Positions 7,368-15,343 of a DNA stretch of 19,215 nt are shown here, one piece after another; within the stretch, counting starts at the first letter, position 1, and every line of letters starts with the position of its first letter. A program made the position numbers and the translations under genes. Below the pieces are notes generated by a model. The model did not search any database. It was not told the origin of the DNA and saw only the letters and a list, made by a program, of their open reading frames with translations. The DNA comes from Myxococcales bacterium (GTDB lineage Bacteria > Myxococcota > Myxococcia > Myxococcales > Myxococcaceae). The stretch spans positions 1 through 19,215 of the forward strand of contig PMBV01000103.1 in NCBI GenBank assembly GCA_003153055.1, in the 5' to 3' direction.

Positions 7368-9071
7368 TCACAGCAGCTCGTGGAGGCGAGCCGAGAGCGT
7401 CGCCGCGTCGAAGGGCTTCTGGAGGAAGCCGCCGCAGCCCTTCGCCAAGAGCGCCTGGGCGTCTCCGTCGATGCTGAAGCCACTCGACAAGAGCACCTTG
7501 AGGTCTGGGGCGAGCGCTCGCAAGGCTCTAAAGGTGTCTTGGCCATTCATCTCAGGCATGACCATGTCGAGGATGACGAGGGCCACCTTCGAGCCGTGCT
7601 GGCGAAGGAGCTCGATGGCCTGGCGGCCGCCCCCGGCGGGCAGCACCTGGTACCCCATCTTCTCGAGCAGGCGAGTGCAGACCCTGAGGACCATCGGCTC
7701 GTCATCGACGACCAAGATGGTCCCTTGGCCATGTTCGAGCTTCGCGGGTGGGCTCCGCGATTCGGAGACCACGGAGTCGGTGGCCGGGAGATACAAGGTG
7801 AAGGTCGCGCCCAGTCCTGGCTGAGACTCGACGCGAATGATGGCGCCGTGGCTCTTGAGGATTCCGTACACCGAGGCGAGCCCGAGCCCGTGCCCCTGCC
7901 CGTGATCGTGGTCCTTGGTCGTGAAGAAGGGCTCGAAGATTCGCGCCTGCGTCGCCGCGTTCATTCCGATGCCAGTGTCGGTGACCATGAGCTTCACGTA
8001 GTGCCCACCGGCGGCGTCGGGTTCCACCTCGCCCTTGGCGAGCTCGACGGGGTCCGCTTTGAGAAGCAGTCGCCCGCCACTTGGCATGGCCTGCCCGGCG
8101 TTGACCATGAGGTTCAGCAGCACCTGCTCGAGTTGGGCGTGGTCCATGAGGACAGCCCTGAGTCGCGGGGCCAGCTCGAGCTTGATCTGGAGGTCCCTTC
8201 GGGTGCGCCCGAACATCGCGCTCGTCTGGGTGAGCACGCTCGCGAGGTCGAGTGGCTTGACATCGTATTTCCCCCTGCGGGCAAACCCGAGGAGCTGCTG
8301 GGTCAGGACAGCGCCTCTCTCCGCGAGCGCCCGCGTCTCCGGGAGCTCCAGGGCGCGCGCGCGGTCCACTCCGAGCTCCTCCTCCACGAGGAACAGCGCT
8401 CCCAGAACGCCCTGGAGGATGTTGTTGAAGTCGTGGGCGATGCCGCCAGCGAGCGTCCCGATGGCCTCGAGCTTGTGGGCCTGTGCAAGCTGGGCCTGGA
8501 GCTGCTCGCGCTCCCGGTCGGCGAGCTTCCGGTCGGTGACGTCGCTCATGACCTCTCGACAGACCTGCGCACCACTGGGGCTCACCGAGACGGTTGCTTC
8601 TGACCGAGCCCAGAACGAGCTGCCGTCGGGCCTGACCATTCGCAGCTCGCAGACCTGCGGGCTGCCGGTCTCGAACAGGCGCCGGTGGTGCAGGAAGTAG
8701 ATGTCTTGGTCGTCTCGAAGGATGAACTGGGTGATCTGCTTCTTGACCAGGGCGCCACTGGCCACCCTGAGCATCTTCGCGGCGGTGAGGTTGGCCTCGA
8801 GAATCAGCCCTTGCTTGCTGAGGGAATAGTAGCCGACCGGCGCCAGCTCGTAGAGGTCGAAGTATCGAGCCTGAGCGGCCTCGAGCTCGGCCTGAGTCCT
8901 CTGGAGCTCCTCGTTCTGCAGCTCGAGCTCGATCTGATGCACGCGGAGCTCGTGAACCAGGTACAGGGCGTCTCCGGAGAGCTCGTGCTCCAACCCCAGT
9001 GCCGGCAGGCCGACGGCGCGCGCCTCGGCCACCCGGCGCAGTCCAGCGTACTCCTGTGGTCTGGTTTCCAT
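7368..9071 (-). CDS. PAS-domain hybrid histidine kinase with C-terminal receiver
   Basis: The 567-aa cytoplasmic protein has, in order: a helical N-terminus (about 35-70, ELRVHQIELELQNEELQ), a PAS domain (about 70-185, starting FDLYELAPVGYYSLS), a HisKA domain with GTLAGGIAHDFNNIL (His213), an ATPase domain with NLMVNAGQAMP, DTGIG (365-369) and GHGLGLA, and a receiver (about 452-567) with VVDDE, acceptor Asp502 in LDMVMP and Lys552 in QKPF. The HDFNNIL type of H-box is common in myxobacterial and other delta-type hybrid kinases. No transmembrane segment is seen, so it likely senses a cytoplasmic cue through PAS. The start is ATG at 9071, with only a weak G-rich ribosome site. No cognate regulator is adjacent. 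It lies 161 bp upstream of the defence pair on the same strand, but its base composition matches the host genes, so a functional link is not supported. Confidence 0.95.
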   Translation of the reverse strand: METRPQEYAGLRRVAEARAVGLPALGLEHELSGDALYLVHELRVHQIELELQNEELQRTQAELEAAQARYFDLYELAPVGYYSLSKQGLILEANLTAAKMLRVASGALVKKQITQFILRDDQDIYFLHHRRLFETGSPQVCELRMVRPDGSSFWARSEATVSVSPSGAQVCREVMSDVTDRKLADREREQLQAQLAQAHKLEAIGTLAGGIAHDFNNILQGVLGALFLVEEELGVDRARALELPETRALAERGAVLTQQLLGFARRGKYDVKPLDLASVLTQTSAMFGRTRRDLQIKLELAPRLRAVLMDHAQLEQVLLNLMVNAGQAMPSGGRLLLKADPVELAKGEVEPDAAGGHYVKLMVTDTGIGMNAATQARIFEPFFTTKDHDHGQGHGLGLASVYGILKSHGAIIRVESQPGLGATFTLYLPATDSVVSESRSPPAKLEHGQGTILVVDDEPMVLRVCTRLLEKMGYQVLPAGGGRQAIELLRQHGSKVALVILDMVMPEMNGQDTFRALRALAPDLKVLLSSGFSIDGDAQALLAKGCGGFLQKPFDAATLSARLHELL

Positions 9072-9371
9072 CCGAGGCCCCCGAGCTCGTGAACGCTCTG
9101 ACTGTTTCCGTGTGGGCGCTCTCGTTGGTTCGGTCTGTCAGGTCACGCCGAGCAACTCACCGCCGCTGGCGAGCGTACCACTCGCGGCCCCTCGGCGCCG
9201 GGCGAGCTCGGCCTTCGAGGGCTCGCACGAAGGGGATTCCCTGACGCTGGCACGTGGCTGCTTTGAGGTGAGCGGCTCCACGGTCGTCTCTTCCTGCGCC
9301 GTCTGGTTTGGCCACGAGTTGCGCTCAGCGCGGAAGCCCAGCTCACCTTGGAGGCGTAGTACGACGGGCTC
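9072..9371. other. 300-bp gap between divergent genes
   Basis: No convincing gene was found. A minus-strand frame is open from about 9373 down to 9138, but its codon bias is weak and its residues are low-complexity. One hairpin-like dyad is visible (GCGAGC at 9202-9207 with GCTCGC at 9221-9226, small internal bulge), without a T-run. The region presumably holds promoters for the divergent kinase and PLP-enzyme genes, but I see no clear -35/-10 pair. Confidence 0.5.
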
Positions 9372-10535
9372 ATGTTGAAGGCGCACTTCCTGCGGTTCCT
9401 CTCGGCCGACCCCGACCGGCTGCACTTCGCGGCTCACAGTCACCACCCATGGCCCGATGTGACGCTCGCTGCCCAGGAGCGCGCCTGGCTCGACGCCGTG
9501 CGCCTGGTCGACGACAAGTGGGAGCACGTCTTCGGAGTCGTGTGGCCCGAGGCCCAGCGCCACGTCGCCGAGGAGCTCCAGCTCCCAGACCCCCGCTCGC
9601 TCGTCTTCGCCACCAACACCCACGAACTGGTGCTGCGGCTCCTCTCCTGCCTCCCGGCGCGGCCCCGCATCGTCACCAGCGACTCGGAGTTCCATTCCTT
9701 CGAACGACAGGCGCGGCGCCTCGAGGAGGAACACCTGGCCGACGTGGTGCGGGTCGCCGCCGAGCCGTTGGCGACGTTTCCCGAGCGGCTCATCGCCGAG
9801 GTCCGACGCGCGCCGACGAACCTCGTCTTCTTCAGCCACGTCTTCTTCAACTCCGGGGCGGTGGTGGCTGACCTCTCCGGCCTCGTCGCCGAGCTTCCCT
9901 CGGGCCCGCTGGTGGTCATCGACGGGTACCACGGGTTCCTCGCTGTCCCCACGGACCTCTCGGCCCTCTGCGCGCGGGCCTTCTATGTGGCCGGTGGCTA
10001 CAAGTACGCCATGGCCGGGGAAGGGGCGTGCTTCCTCCACGTGCCCCCAGCGCTCGAGTTGAGGCCCCGCGACACCGGCTGGTTCGCCGCCTTCGGAGCC
10101 CTCGAGCAGCCCGTGGGTCACGAGGTGCCTTACGCTCCAAGTGGCGGCCGGTTCCTCGGTGCCACCTTCGACCCCTCGGGGCTGTACCGCCTCAACGCCG
10201 TGATGCGCTGGCGCCGGGTGGTGGGGCTCACCACCTGGAAGTCACGAGCGCACGCCTTCGGCCTCCAGCGGCGGTTCGTCTCGGCCTTGCCGCCGGGCGC
10301 CCTCGAGCGACGTCAGCTCGTCGTGCCGCTCGAGACCGAGGGCCGTGGCCACTTCCTCACCTTCCGCACCGGCGAGGCCCCAGCGCTCGCTCGGGCCTTG
10401 GCCTCGAGGAAAGTGGTGGTGGACGCGCGGGGCGATCGCCTCCGCATCGGGTTCGGCGTGTACCAAGAGGACGGTGATGTCGATCGCCTCCTCGAGCGGC
10501 TCCCAGCGAGCCCTGCTCCAGACGCGGCCCGCTGA
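9372..10535 (+). CDS. Class V aminotransferase / kynureninase-like PLP enzyme
   Basis: A 387-aa fold-type I PLP enzyme. Family features: TNTHELVLRLLS near the cofactor phosphate site, TSDSEFHS, the Asp that contacts the pyridine nitrogen in VVIDGYHGF (Asp184, with His187), and the Schiff-base lysine in GGYKYAMAGEGACFL (Lys211). The C-terminal half carries a second domain ending RLRIGFGVYQEDGDVDRLLERL. The overall order matches kynureninase and related class V proteins, but the N-terminal substrate motif (HFAAHSHHPWP) is not that of true kynureninase, so the substrate is left open. The start is the first ATG after an in-frame TAG at 9357; GGAGG is present but 17 bases upstream. No other tryptophan or NAD genes are nearby. 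It is followed in the same direction by the lipoprotein gene after 44 bp. Confidence 0.85.
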   Translation: MLKAHFLRFLSADPDRLHFAAHSHHPWPDVTLAAQERAWLDAVRLVDDKWEHVFGVVWPEAQRHVAEELQLPDPRSLVFATNTHELVLRLLSCLPARPRIVTSDSEFHSFERQARRLEEEHLADVVRVAAEPLATFPERLIAEVRRAPTNLVFFSHVFFNSGAVVADLSGLVAELPSGPLVVIDGYHGFLAVPTDLSALCARAFYVAGGYKYAMAGEGACFLHVPPALELRPRDTGWFAAFGALEQPVGHEVPYAPSGGRFLGATFDPSGLYRLNAVMRWRRVVGLTTWKSRAHAFGLQRRFVSALPPGALERRQLVVPLETEGRGHFLTFRTGEAPALARALASRKVVVDARGDRLRIGFGVYQEDGDVDRLLERLPASPAPDAAR

Positions 10536-10579
10536 CCACGAGGTGGAATGACGCTCGGCGGCTGGTAGGTTTCTGGTAT

Positions 10580-12697
10580 GTGACTCGCATGGTGTGTCGT
10601 GTCGAAGTGAGCCGTGGCCGAGGCCAGGCGCCTCGCGCCAACCTGGCGGTGCCCCTCGTCGTCATCGTGGCCCTTGCGTTCATGGGCTGTCCTCGGCCGG
10701 GTGGGCGAGCCTCGCGCGAGCTGAAGGTCGAGGTGAGGCCCTCGCCGGTGGCCGATCAGGCGCTGGCCAAGGCCGTCGTGGTGCAAGACACCAAGGGCCG
10801 TCGTGAGGCCGTCGCCGCCTACCTCGACGTCCGGAAGAATTTCCCCGAGACCACGGCCGGCCAAGACGCCCTCTACCGCGCCGGCATGCTCGCCTTCGAG
10901 GACGGCGACTTCGCCACCTCGCGCCGCGCCTTGTCGGAGCTGGTCTTCGAGAACCCGCTCTACCCTCAGGCGACCCAGGCCCGCCTGCGCTCCGGGCTGG
11001 CGGCCCTCGAGCTCAAGTCCTGGCGAGACGCGTATCAGACGCTGAGCACGCTCATCGACAAGCTCGACGGCACCGACCGCCGCGTGGCCGAGGAGGCTCT
11101 GGCTCGCGCCGCCATCGGCAACCAGCAGTTCGGTGAGGCCCTCAAGCTCGCCCTCCGCCAAGTCGATGACGCCAGCGGTGACGACGCCAAGCGAGCGGCC
11201 CTCGCCAACCTGGAAGACGTGGTGGAGACGAAGACGCCCTTCGCGGCGCTGGCCGAGGCGTGGAACGATCTCCCGCGCTCGCACCCCGGCTGGCCGATGC
11301 TCACCTTCAAGCTGGCGCGGGTCTATTACCACCTCCGAGATTGGACCCGCCTCGACGAGACGCTCCACGCGCTGCTCCGCGAGGCGCCCACCTCACCGTG
11401 GGCCCCCCAGGCGCAGGAGCTCCTTACCCGCGTCTCTCGCCGAGCCAACGTGCGGCCCAAGGCGGTGGGTGTGCTGCTCCCCATGTCTGGCAAGTACAAG
11501 GCCTTCGGCGACGCAACCCTCCGAGGGCTGCAGCTGGCGCTCAAGGGCAGCGACGTCGAGCTGGTGGTGAAGGACTCTCAAGGAGACCCGACGCTCACCT
11601 CCAAGCTGGTGGAGCAGCTCGCCTTCGAAGACGGCGTCATCGCCATCATCGGGCCCCTGCTGTCCGACGACGCCAAGCGCGCGGCCCTGATGGCCGAGGA
11701 GCTCCAGGTGCCGCTGTTGACGCTCTCGCGCCTCGAGGACATCACCCGCATCGGGCCCTACGTGTTCCGCACCATGGTGACGAACACCCAGCAGGCCGAC
11801 GCGCTGGCCGAGTACGCGATGGGCACCATGGGCTTCAAGACCTTCGCCATCCTGCACCCCAATACGCCCTTTGGCGTCGAGCTCACCAATGCCTTCTGGG
11901 AGGCGGTGGAGAAGCGCGGCGGGCAGCTCCGGGGCGTGGAGAGCTACGATCACGACCAGAAGACCTTCACCGAGGAAGCCAAGAAGCTCGTCGGCCGCTA
12001 CTACCTCGAGGATCGCTCCGACTTCTACGATCGGCTCCGGGAGATCCGCGACAAAGACCTCGACGAGTTCCGCCGCCGAAAGGCCGTCGAGAAGATGAAG
12101 TCGAGCCTCGATCCGGTGGTCGACTTCGAGGGGCTGCTCATTCCCGACTCGTGGCAGCAGGTCTCGCTGGTCGCTCCCGCCCTCGCCGTCGAAGACATCA
12201 TCACCAACGCCTGCGACCGCAAAGACCTGGAGCGGATCCAAAAGACGACCGGCAAAGACATGAAGACCGTGACGCTCCTGGGGCCGTCGACCTGGAGCTC
12301 ACCCAAGGGTGCCTCGGGCGACCCCATGCTCATCGAGCGGGGCGGCAAGTACGTGCTGTGCAGCGTGTACGTCGACAGCTTCTACGAGGGCTCTGATCGC
12401 CCGGCCACGCGGGCCTTCGTCTCGGCCTTCCGCGATGCCTACCACGACGCCACCATCACCCTGCTCGACGCGGTGGCCTGGGACACGGCGGCCTTGGTGC
12501 GCTCCATCGTCGAGAAGAAGCAGCCCTCGTCACGGGCCGCGTTCCGCGATCAGCTCCAGGCGACCAAGAGCTTCCAGGGCGCCACCGGCACCATCTCGTT
12601 CGACGATCAACGAGAGGCTCAGCGGCCGATGTTCTTCCTGCAAATCACCCCCAAGGGCATCAAGGAGCTCAACCCGAGCCAGCGCCCGGAGGGGTGA
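10580..12697 (+). CDS. LpoA-like lipoprotein: TPR region plus periplasmic-binding-protein fold
   Basis: The 705-aa protein has a basic N-terminus, a hydrophobic segment and a lipobox (LAFMGC, Cys37), so it is an exported lipoprotein. Residues about 60-285 are helical tetratricopeptide-like repeats (for example AVAAYLDVRKNFPETTAGQDALYRAGML). From KAVGVLLPMSGKYKAFGDATLRG (294 on) comes a type I periplasmic-binding fold of the Peripla_BP_6 / LpoA class, with IGPLLSDDAKRAA and PLLTLSR. TPR followed by this fold is the layout of LpoA, which activates the penicillin-binding protein PBP1A in E. coli; such proteins are also annotated as branched amino acid-binding lipoproteins. A charged helical insert (about 466-512) interrupts the fold. 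The start is GTG at 10580, with an ATG three codons later; neither has a good ribosome site. It converges on the alkyltransferase with only 6 bp between stops. Confidence 0.88.
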   Translation: MTRMVCRVEVSRGRGQAPRANLAVPLVVIVALAFMGCPRPGGRASRELKVEVRPSPVADQALAKAVVVQDTKGRREAVAAYLDVRKNFPETTAGQDALYRAGMLAFEDGDFATSRRALSELVFENPLYPQATQARLRSGLAALELKSWRDAYQTLSTLIDKLDGTDRRVAEEALARAAIGNQQFGEALKLALRQVDDASGDDAKRAALANLEDVVETKTPFAALAEAWNDLPRSHPGWPMLTFKLARVYYHLRDWTRLDETLHALLREAPTSPWAPQAQELLTRVSRRANVRPKAVGVLLPMSGKYKAFGDATLRGLQLALKGSDVELVVKDSQGDPTLTSKLVEQLAFEDGVIAIIGPLLSDDAKRAALMAEELQVPLLTLSRLEDITRIGPYVFRTMVTNTQQADALAEYAMGTMGFKTFAILHPNTPFGVELTNAFWEAVEKRGGQLRGVESYDHDQKTFTEEAKKLVGRYYLEDRSDFYDRLREIRDKDLDEFRRRKAVEKMKSSLDPVVDFEGLLIPDSWQQVSLVAPALAVEDIITNACDRKDLERIQKTTGKDMKTVTLLGPSTWSSPKGASGDPMLIERGGKYVLCSVYVDSFYEGSDRPATRAFVSAFRDAYHDATITLLDAVAWDTAALVRSIVEKKQPSSRAAFRDQLQATKSFQGATGTISFDDQREAQRPMFFLQITPKGIKELNPSQRPEG

Positions 12698-12703
12698 GCC
12701 TCT

Positions 12704-13249
12704 TCAAGGCGACGAGCCGCTCGCCGCCCGCTCGGCCTGGGGCATGCGCACCGGGAGCATCGCCGCCTCGTGCTCGAACAGCCACTGCTTGACCTTCAGC
12801 CCGCCCGAGTACCCAATCGGCGCCCCCGAGGTGCCCATCACCCGATGACAGGGGATGATGATGAGGATGGGGTTCTTCGCGACCGCCGCGCCTACCGCTC
12901 GCGAGGCTGAGGCCTTGCCGACCCGCGCCCCGACCTCGGCGTACGTTCGCGTCGCGGCACAGGGGATTCGACCGAGCTCTTTCCACACCAGCTGCTGAAA
13001 TTCGGTGCCCGCTGGCTTGAGCGGCACCTTGAACTCCGAGAGCTTTCCCCGGAAGTACGCGTTCAGTTGATCTCGTATGCCCGCGAAGAGGGCGTCATCT
13101 CTCGTCAACCCGCTCGTGTCCGGCAGGCTTCGATGTGACGCCGGGTACAGGCCAGTGAGGGCCGCTCCATCACTCGTCAGGAGCAACTCCCCCACAGGAC
13201 TCGCGAGCGTCGTGAAGGTAGACCCAACGGCCACCAAGTCTGGACGCAT
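12704..13249 (-). CDS. ogt: Methylated-DNA--protein-cysteine methyltransferase (Ogt/MGMT type)
   Basis: A suicide DNA-repair protein that takes the alkyl group from O6-alkylguanine onto its own cysteine. The active site is IIIPCHRVMG, with Cys134 when the ATG at 13249 is used. Before it come YAEVGARVGKASASRAVGAAVAKNP (DNA-binding helix-turn-helix with the arginine finger) and, further upstream, TEFQQLVWKELGRIPCAATRTY. This start gives 181 aa, the usual size for Ogt-like proteins. ATG at 13258 would add three residues; neither has a clear ribosome site. The open frame continues upstream to 13528 but overlaps the oxidoreductase and lacks family character. It lies 49 bp downstream of the FNR-type gene, so the two may be co-transcribed. 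The symbol is by family; no Ada-type regulatory domain is present. Confidence 0.93.
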   Translation of the reverse strand: MRPDLVAVGSTFTTLASPVGELLLTSDGAALTGLYPASHRSLPDTSGLTRDDALFAGIRDQLNAYFRGKLSEFKVPLKPAGTEFQQLVWKELGRIPCAATRTYAEVGARVGKASASRAVGAAVAKNPILIIIPCHRVMGTSGAPIGYSGGLKVKQWLFEHEAAMLPVRMPQAERAASGSSP

Positions 13250-13298
13250 GTTCAGCATAAGAGCATGTGTGCGTGAAGTTGTCAGCCTGAAACCCTCC

Positions 13299-13988
13299 TC
13301 ATGCAGGCAGGTTGAGGAACACCCGTTCTGTGCCAAGCCCTCGCATTGTGAGGGCTGCGCGTACATCGGCGACCATTTCCCGCTGGCCGCAGAGGAACGC
13401 CACCCCGTCTTCCACCAGCGCCAGGGTGTCGAGGTGCTCCTGCACATGGCCGGCTCGACCGCTCCAGTGGCCATTGGGCTGCGAGATGACGTGGTGCACG
13501 AAGATGCCCAGGCGCTCCCAGCGCGCAAGCTCCCGTTTCCAGCACGACAGGTCGAGCTCGGTCCGTACGCCCACCAGCGCGCGCACCGCTCCGTAGGCGT
13601 CTCGCTCGTCGGCCACCGATTCGAGCACCGAGCGAATCGGCGCGAAGCCGGTGCCCGCGGCCACCAGGGCGAGCGAGCGGCCCCTCGCGTGCTCCAGCGG
13701 GAACCCGGGACCGTGCGGGCGCGATACGTGCACGGTGGCGCCTGCCTCGAGGCACACCCACCGCTCGGCCAGGCCAGGCGCTCTCCGCACCAGGTACTCG
13801 AAGCGCGAATGGCCAGGGGCCGAAGCGATGGCGAACGGCTTGTCTTCGTGGTCGATGCGCACTCGGTGGTACTGTCCCGGCCTTTGGAACGCGGAGGCCA
13901 GCTCGTGCGGGACGTTCAACGCCAACTCAAGCATCGTCGACCGACCCCGTGGCGATTCGGCGACGGTGGCGGGGAACCACTCGGACAT
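13299..13988 (-). CDS. FAD/NAD(P)-binding oxidoreductase (ferredoxin-NADP reductase-like)
   Basis: A compact 229-aa flavoprotein of the FNR superfamily without a fused ferredoxin domain. The FAD-binding part contains RPGQYHRVRI (36-45, the RxYS-type site is less standard here) and AIASAPG. The NAD(P) part has LALVAAGTGFAPIRSVLE (106-123), FLCGQREMVADVRAAL (199-212), and ends in VFLNLPA. It should pass electrons between NAD(P)H and a partner protein or small acceptor; the partner is not evident. The start is ATG at 13988 (MSEWFPATV). The frame is open further to 14090, but that part has no family similarity and overlaps the divergent gene. It shares a 59-bp divergent promoter region with the GT51-like gene and is followed by the alkyltransferase on the same strand. 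Confidence 0.87.
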   Translation of the reverse strand: MSEWFPATVAESPRGRSTMLELALNVPHELASAFQRPGQYHRVRIDHEDKPFAIASAPGHSRFEYLVRRAPGLAERWVCLEAGATVHVSRPHGPGFPLEHARGRSLALVAAGTGFAPIRSVLESVADERDAYGAVRALVGVRTELDLSCWKRELARWERLGIFVHHVISQPNGHWSGRAGHVQEHLDTLALVEDGVAFLCGQREMVADVRAALTMRGLGTERVFLNLPA

Positions 13989-14047
13989 GTGGGCTCTCGT
14001 AATGACAGCGGTGGGGCTCGGCAGGTGATTTTGCCCGGAGGTGCGCC

Positions 14048-14839
14048 GTGCGGGCGCTGAAGGCCTTCCTCTCGCTGGGCGTGGTAGCAATGCTCGCCAC
14101 GGCGATCATCGTGCCGATGGCCTGGCTGTACACGGTGTCGACGCTGCCCAACGTCATCGACAGCAGCCTCGACATCGAGACCCACCTGCGCCAGTCGATC
14201 GAGAGCGAGCGCCACGGAATGCGCTCGTCGCTGCACCCCGGTGAGCTGGGCACGATGAAGTGGGAGCGCCCTGACTTCACTCGGCTCCCCAAGCGGCTGG
14301 TGGCGCTGTTCATCACCGAGACGGGGTGCCCGACCTTCTTTCAGACGCCGCGCGAAGATGGTTTCCCGTGGATGAAGCGGTTGGCGGCCAAGGCCGTGCT
14401 CGGCCGCCAGCTCGATGGAGACGGTGCCTGTGAGCTGCTGTTCTCGGAGGCCCTGGCCCGGAGGTTGGGCGCGGTGACGTCGCTCCAGGTCACCGTGGCG
14501 TCGGAGCGGATTCACCGCTTCCTCCAGAAGGATCAACTGGTGGCGATGAACCTGATGTCGTTTCAGTTCGAGCCCGGGCTGGTCGGGGTGGAAGACGCCG
14601 CCAGGGAGCTGTTGCAGAAGGAGCTGTCGGAGATGAACGACGCCGAGCTCGCCGAGCTGCAGCTGGCCATTCCGCCCTGGGGGTATTGGAGTGACGTCAA
14701 ACACTGCGTCAACGCGGCCTTGGTGCGCCAGTCACGCGACGGGCTGCTGCGACGGCTGGCGGGGGAGGGGATGATGAGCGAGGAGATGGCCAAGAGCGCT
14801 GCGGCCCAACCACCCAGGTGTCTTTCGGTGAGGCGCTGA
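14048..14839 (+). CDS. Membrane-anchored GT51 transglycosylase-like protein, probably catalytically degenerate
   Basis: The GTG start at 14048 has an excellent GGAGG six bases upstream, giving 263 aa. One N-terminal transmembrane segment (about 6-28) is followed by a domain that reads like the peptidoglycan glycosyltransferase part of class A penicillin-binding proteins. It has LVALFITETGCPTFFQ, a helical region, then FLQKDQLVAMNLM...GLVGVEDAARELL and DAELAELQLAIPP (canonical SKDEILELYLN, GVEAAAR and LAEAALLAGLP). The catalytic ED-x-x-F and GGSTITQQ segments are not recognisable: TETGCPTFF and DGDGACELLF stand in their place. This suggests a pseudoenzyme or scaffold for cell-wall synthesis. 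There is no transpeptidase domain. Its last ten codons lie inside the 59-bp repeat copy at 14806-14864, so the present C-terminus may be secondary. Confidence 0.75.
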   Translation: MRALKAFLSLGVVAMLATAIIVPMAWLYTVSTLPNVIDSSLDIETHLRQSIESERHGMRSSLHPGELGTMKWERPDFTRLPKRLVALFITETGCPTFFQTPREDGFPWMKRLAAKAVLGRQLDGDGACELLFSEALARRLGAVTSLQVTVASERIHRFLQKDQLVAMNLMSFQFEPGLVGVEDAARELLQKELSEMNDAELAELQLAIPPWGYWSDVKHCVNAALVRQSRDGLLRRLAGEGMMSEEMAKSAAAQPPRCLSVRR

Positions 14840-14864
14840 AGGACTCAGCGGGCGAGCACGGCCG
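14806..14864. repeat. Direct repeat copy 1 (59 bp) flanking the XRE gene
   Basis: It matches 15344-15403 base for base except for one missing T (GGACTCAG here, GGACTTCAG in copy 2). It contains the stop of the GT51-like gene. On the minus strand it encodes a remnant Ala-Val-Leu-Ala-Arg-stop, identical to the end of the DUF1285-like protein. Confidence 0.9.
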
Positions 14865-14934
14865 AGAGGTCGCGGCGTCGCGGAGCCCTGGGTGGGCGAA
14901 GGCGCGTCAGAAGCACGCCTCGACCACGTCTTGA

Positions 14935-14957
14935 CATTATGGGCTGTACCCATAATG
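14935..14957. promoter_or_regulatory. Perfect 9-bp-arm palindrome and candidate promoter for the XRE gene
   Basis: CATTATGGG (14935-14943), a 5-nt centre, then CCCATAATG (14949-14957) form a perfect inverted repeat. It overlaps a consensus -35 box, TTGACA (14931-14936). CATAAT (14951-14956) resembles a -10 box, but the spacing is only 14 nt, so the exact -10 is uncertain. A palindrome over the promoter just before an XRE gene is the usual layout for autorepression by HigA-like antitoxins. Confidence 0.7.
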
Positions 14958-14971
14958 CTCGGGACCGGGTA

Positions 14972-15325
14972 ATGAACATGGCCAAGCGCAAGAGCGACTT
15001 CGACGACTTCATGAAGGAGGTGGAGGACGAGAGCGTCGCCGCGGGCGAGGCAGATGCGCTCGCGGCGTACGGAGAGCACTTCCGGTTGGCGCTCGCGGTC
15101 ATCCAGCTCCGAAAGAAGCAGGGATGGACTCAGCAGCAGTTGGCCAAGGCCTCAGGAGTTCAGCAGAGCGAGATCAGCCGCATCGAGCGGGGACAAGGGA
15201 ACCCGACGTACCGGACCCTCCAGGCGCTCGCGCAAGCGGCCCACATGACCCTGAGCTTCGTCACGTCGAAGTCGCTGCGTACGCGGGCTACCGCCCGTCA
15301 CGGCACTTCGGCCGCGGCACGCTGA
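14972..15325 (+). CDS. XRE-family HTH regulator, HigA-like antitoxin without visible toxin
   Basis: The protein is about 117 aa. An N-terminal charged helix (KRKSDFDDFMKEVEDESVA) precedes an XRE helix-turn-helix at about 46-95 (LRKKQGWTQQQLAKASG, then VQQSEISRIERGQGNP). HigA antitoxins and related small regulators have this layout. Candidate starts are ATG at 14972 and 14978; the ATG at 14939 lies inside the operator palindrome and is unlikely. No good ribosome site is seen and the leader would be very short. In HigBA-type operons the toxin gene normally lies next to the antitoxin. Here the flanks are the two ~60-bp repeats, and the 99 bp before and 18 bp after hold no toxin-sized ORF. It is either an orphan antitoxin/regulator or a remnant. 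The last 15-20 residues are basic and low-complexity. Confidence 0.82.
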   Translation: MNMAKRKSDFDDFMKEVEDESVAAGEADALAAYGEHFRLALAVIQLRKKQGWTQQQLAKASGVQQSEISRIERGQGNPTYRTLQALAQAAHMTLSFVTSKSLRTRATARHGTSAAAR

Positions 15326-15343
15326 AGTTTCTGACGTAGCCCT

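Noticed and set aside
7335..8603. Plus-strand 422-codon frame opposite the PAS hybrid kinase
   Set aside because: It is antisense to a complete kinase with H, N, G and receiver motifs; it is a compositional artefact.
9138..9373. Minus-strand open frames in the gap before the PLP enzyme
   Set aside because: Two overlapping frames are open, neither has a clear start with ribosome site, and codon bias is weak; treated as intergenic.
14845..15102. Minus-strand ORF opposite the XRE gene start, ending with Ala-Val-Leu-Ala-Arg
   Set aside because: It is antisense to the XRE gene and its end is explained by the duplicated repeat, so it is not an independent gene.
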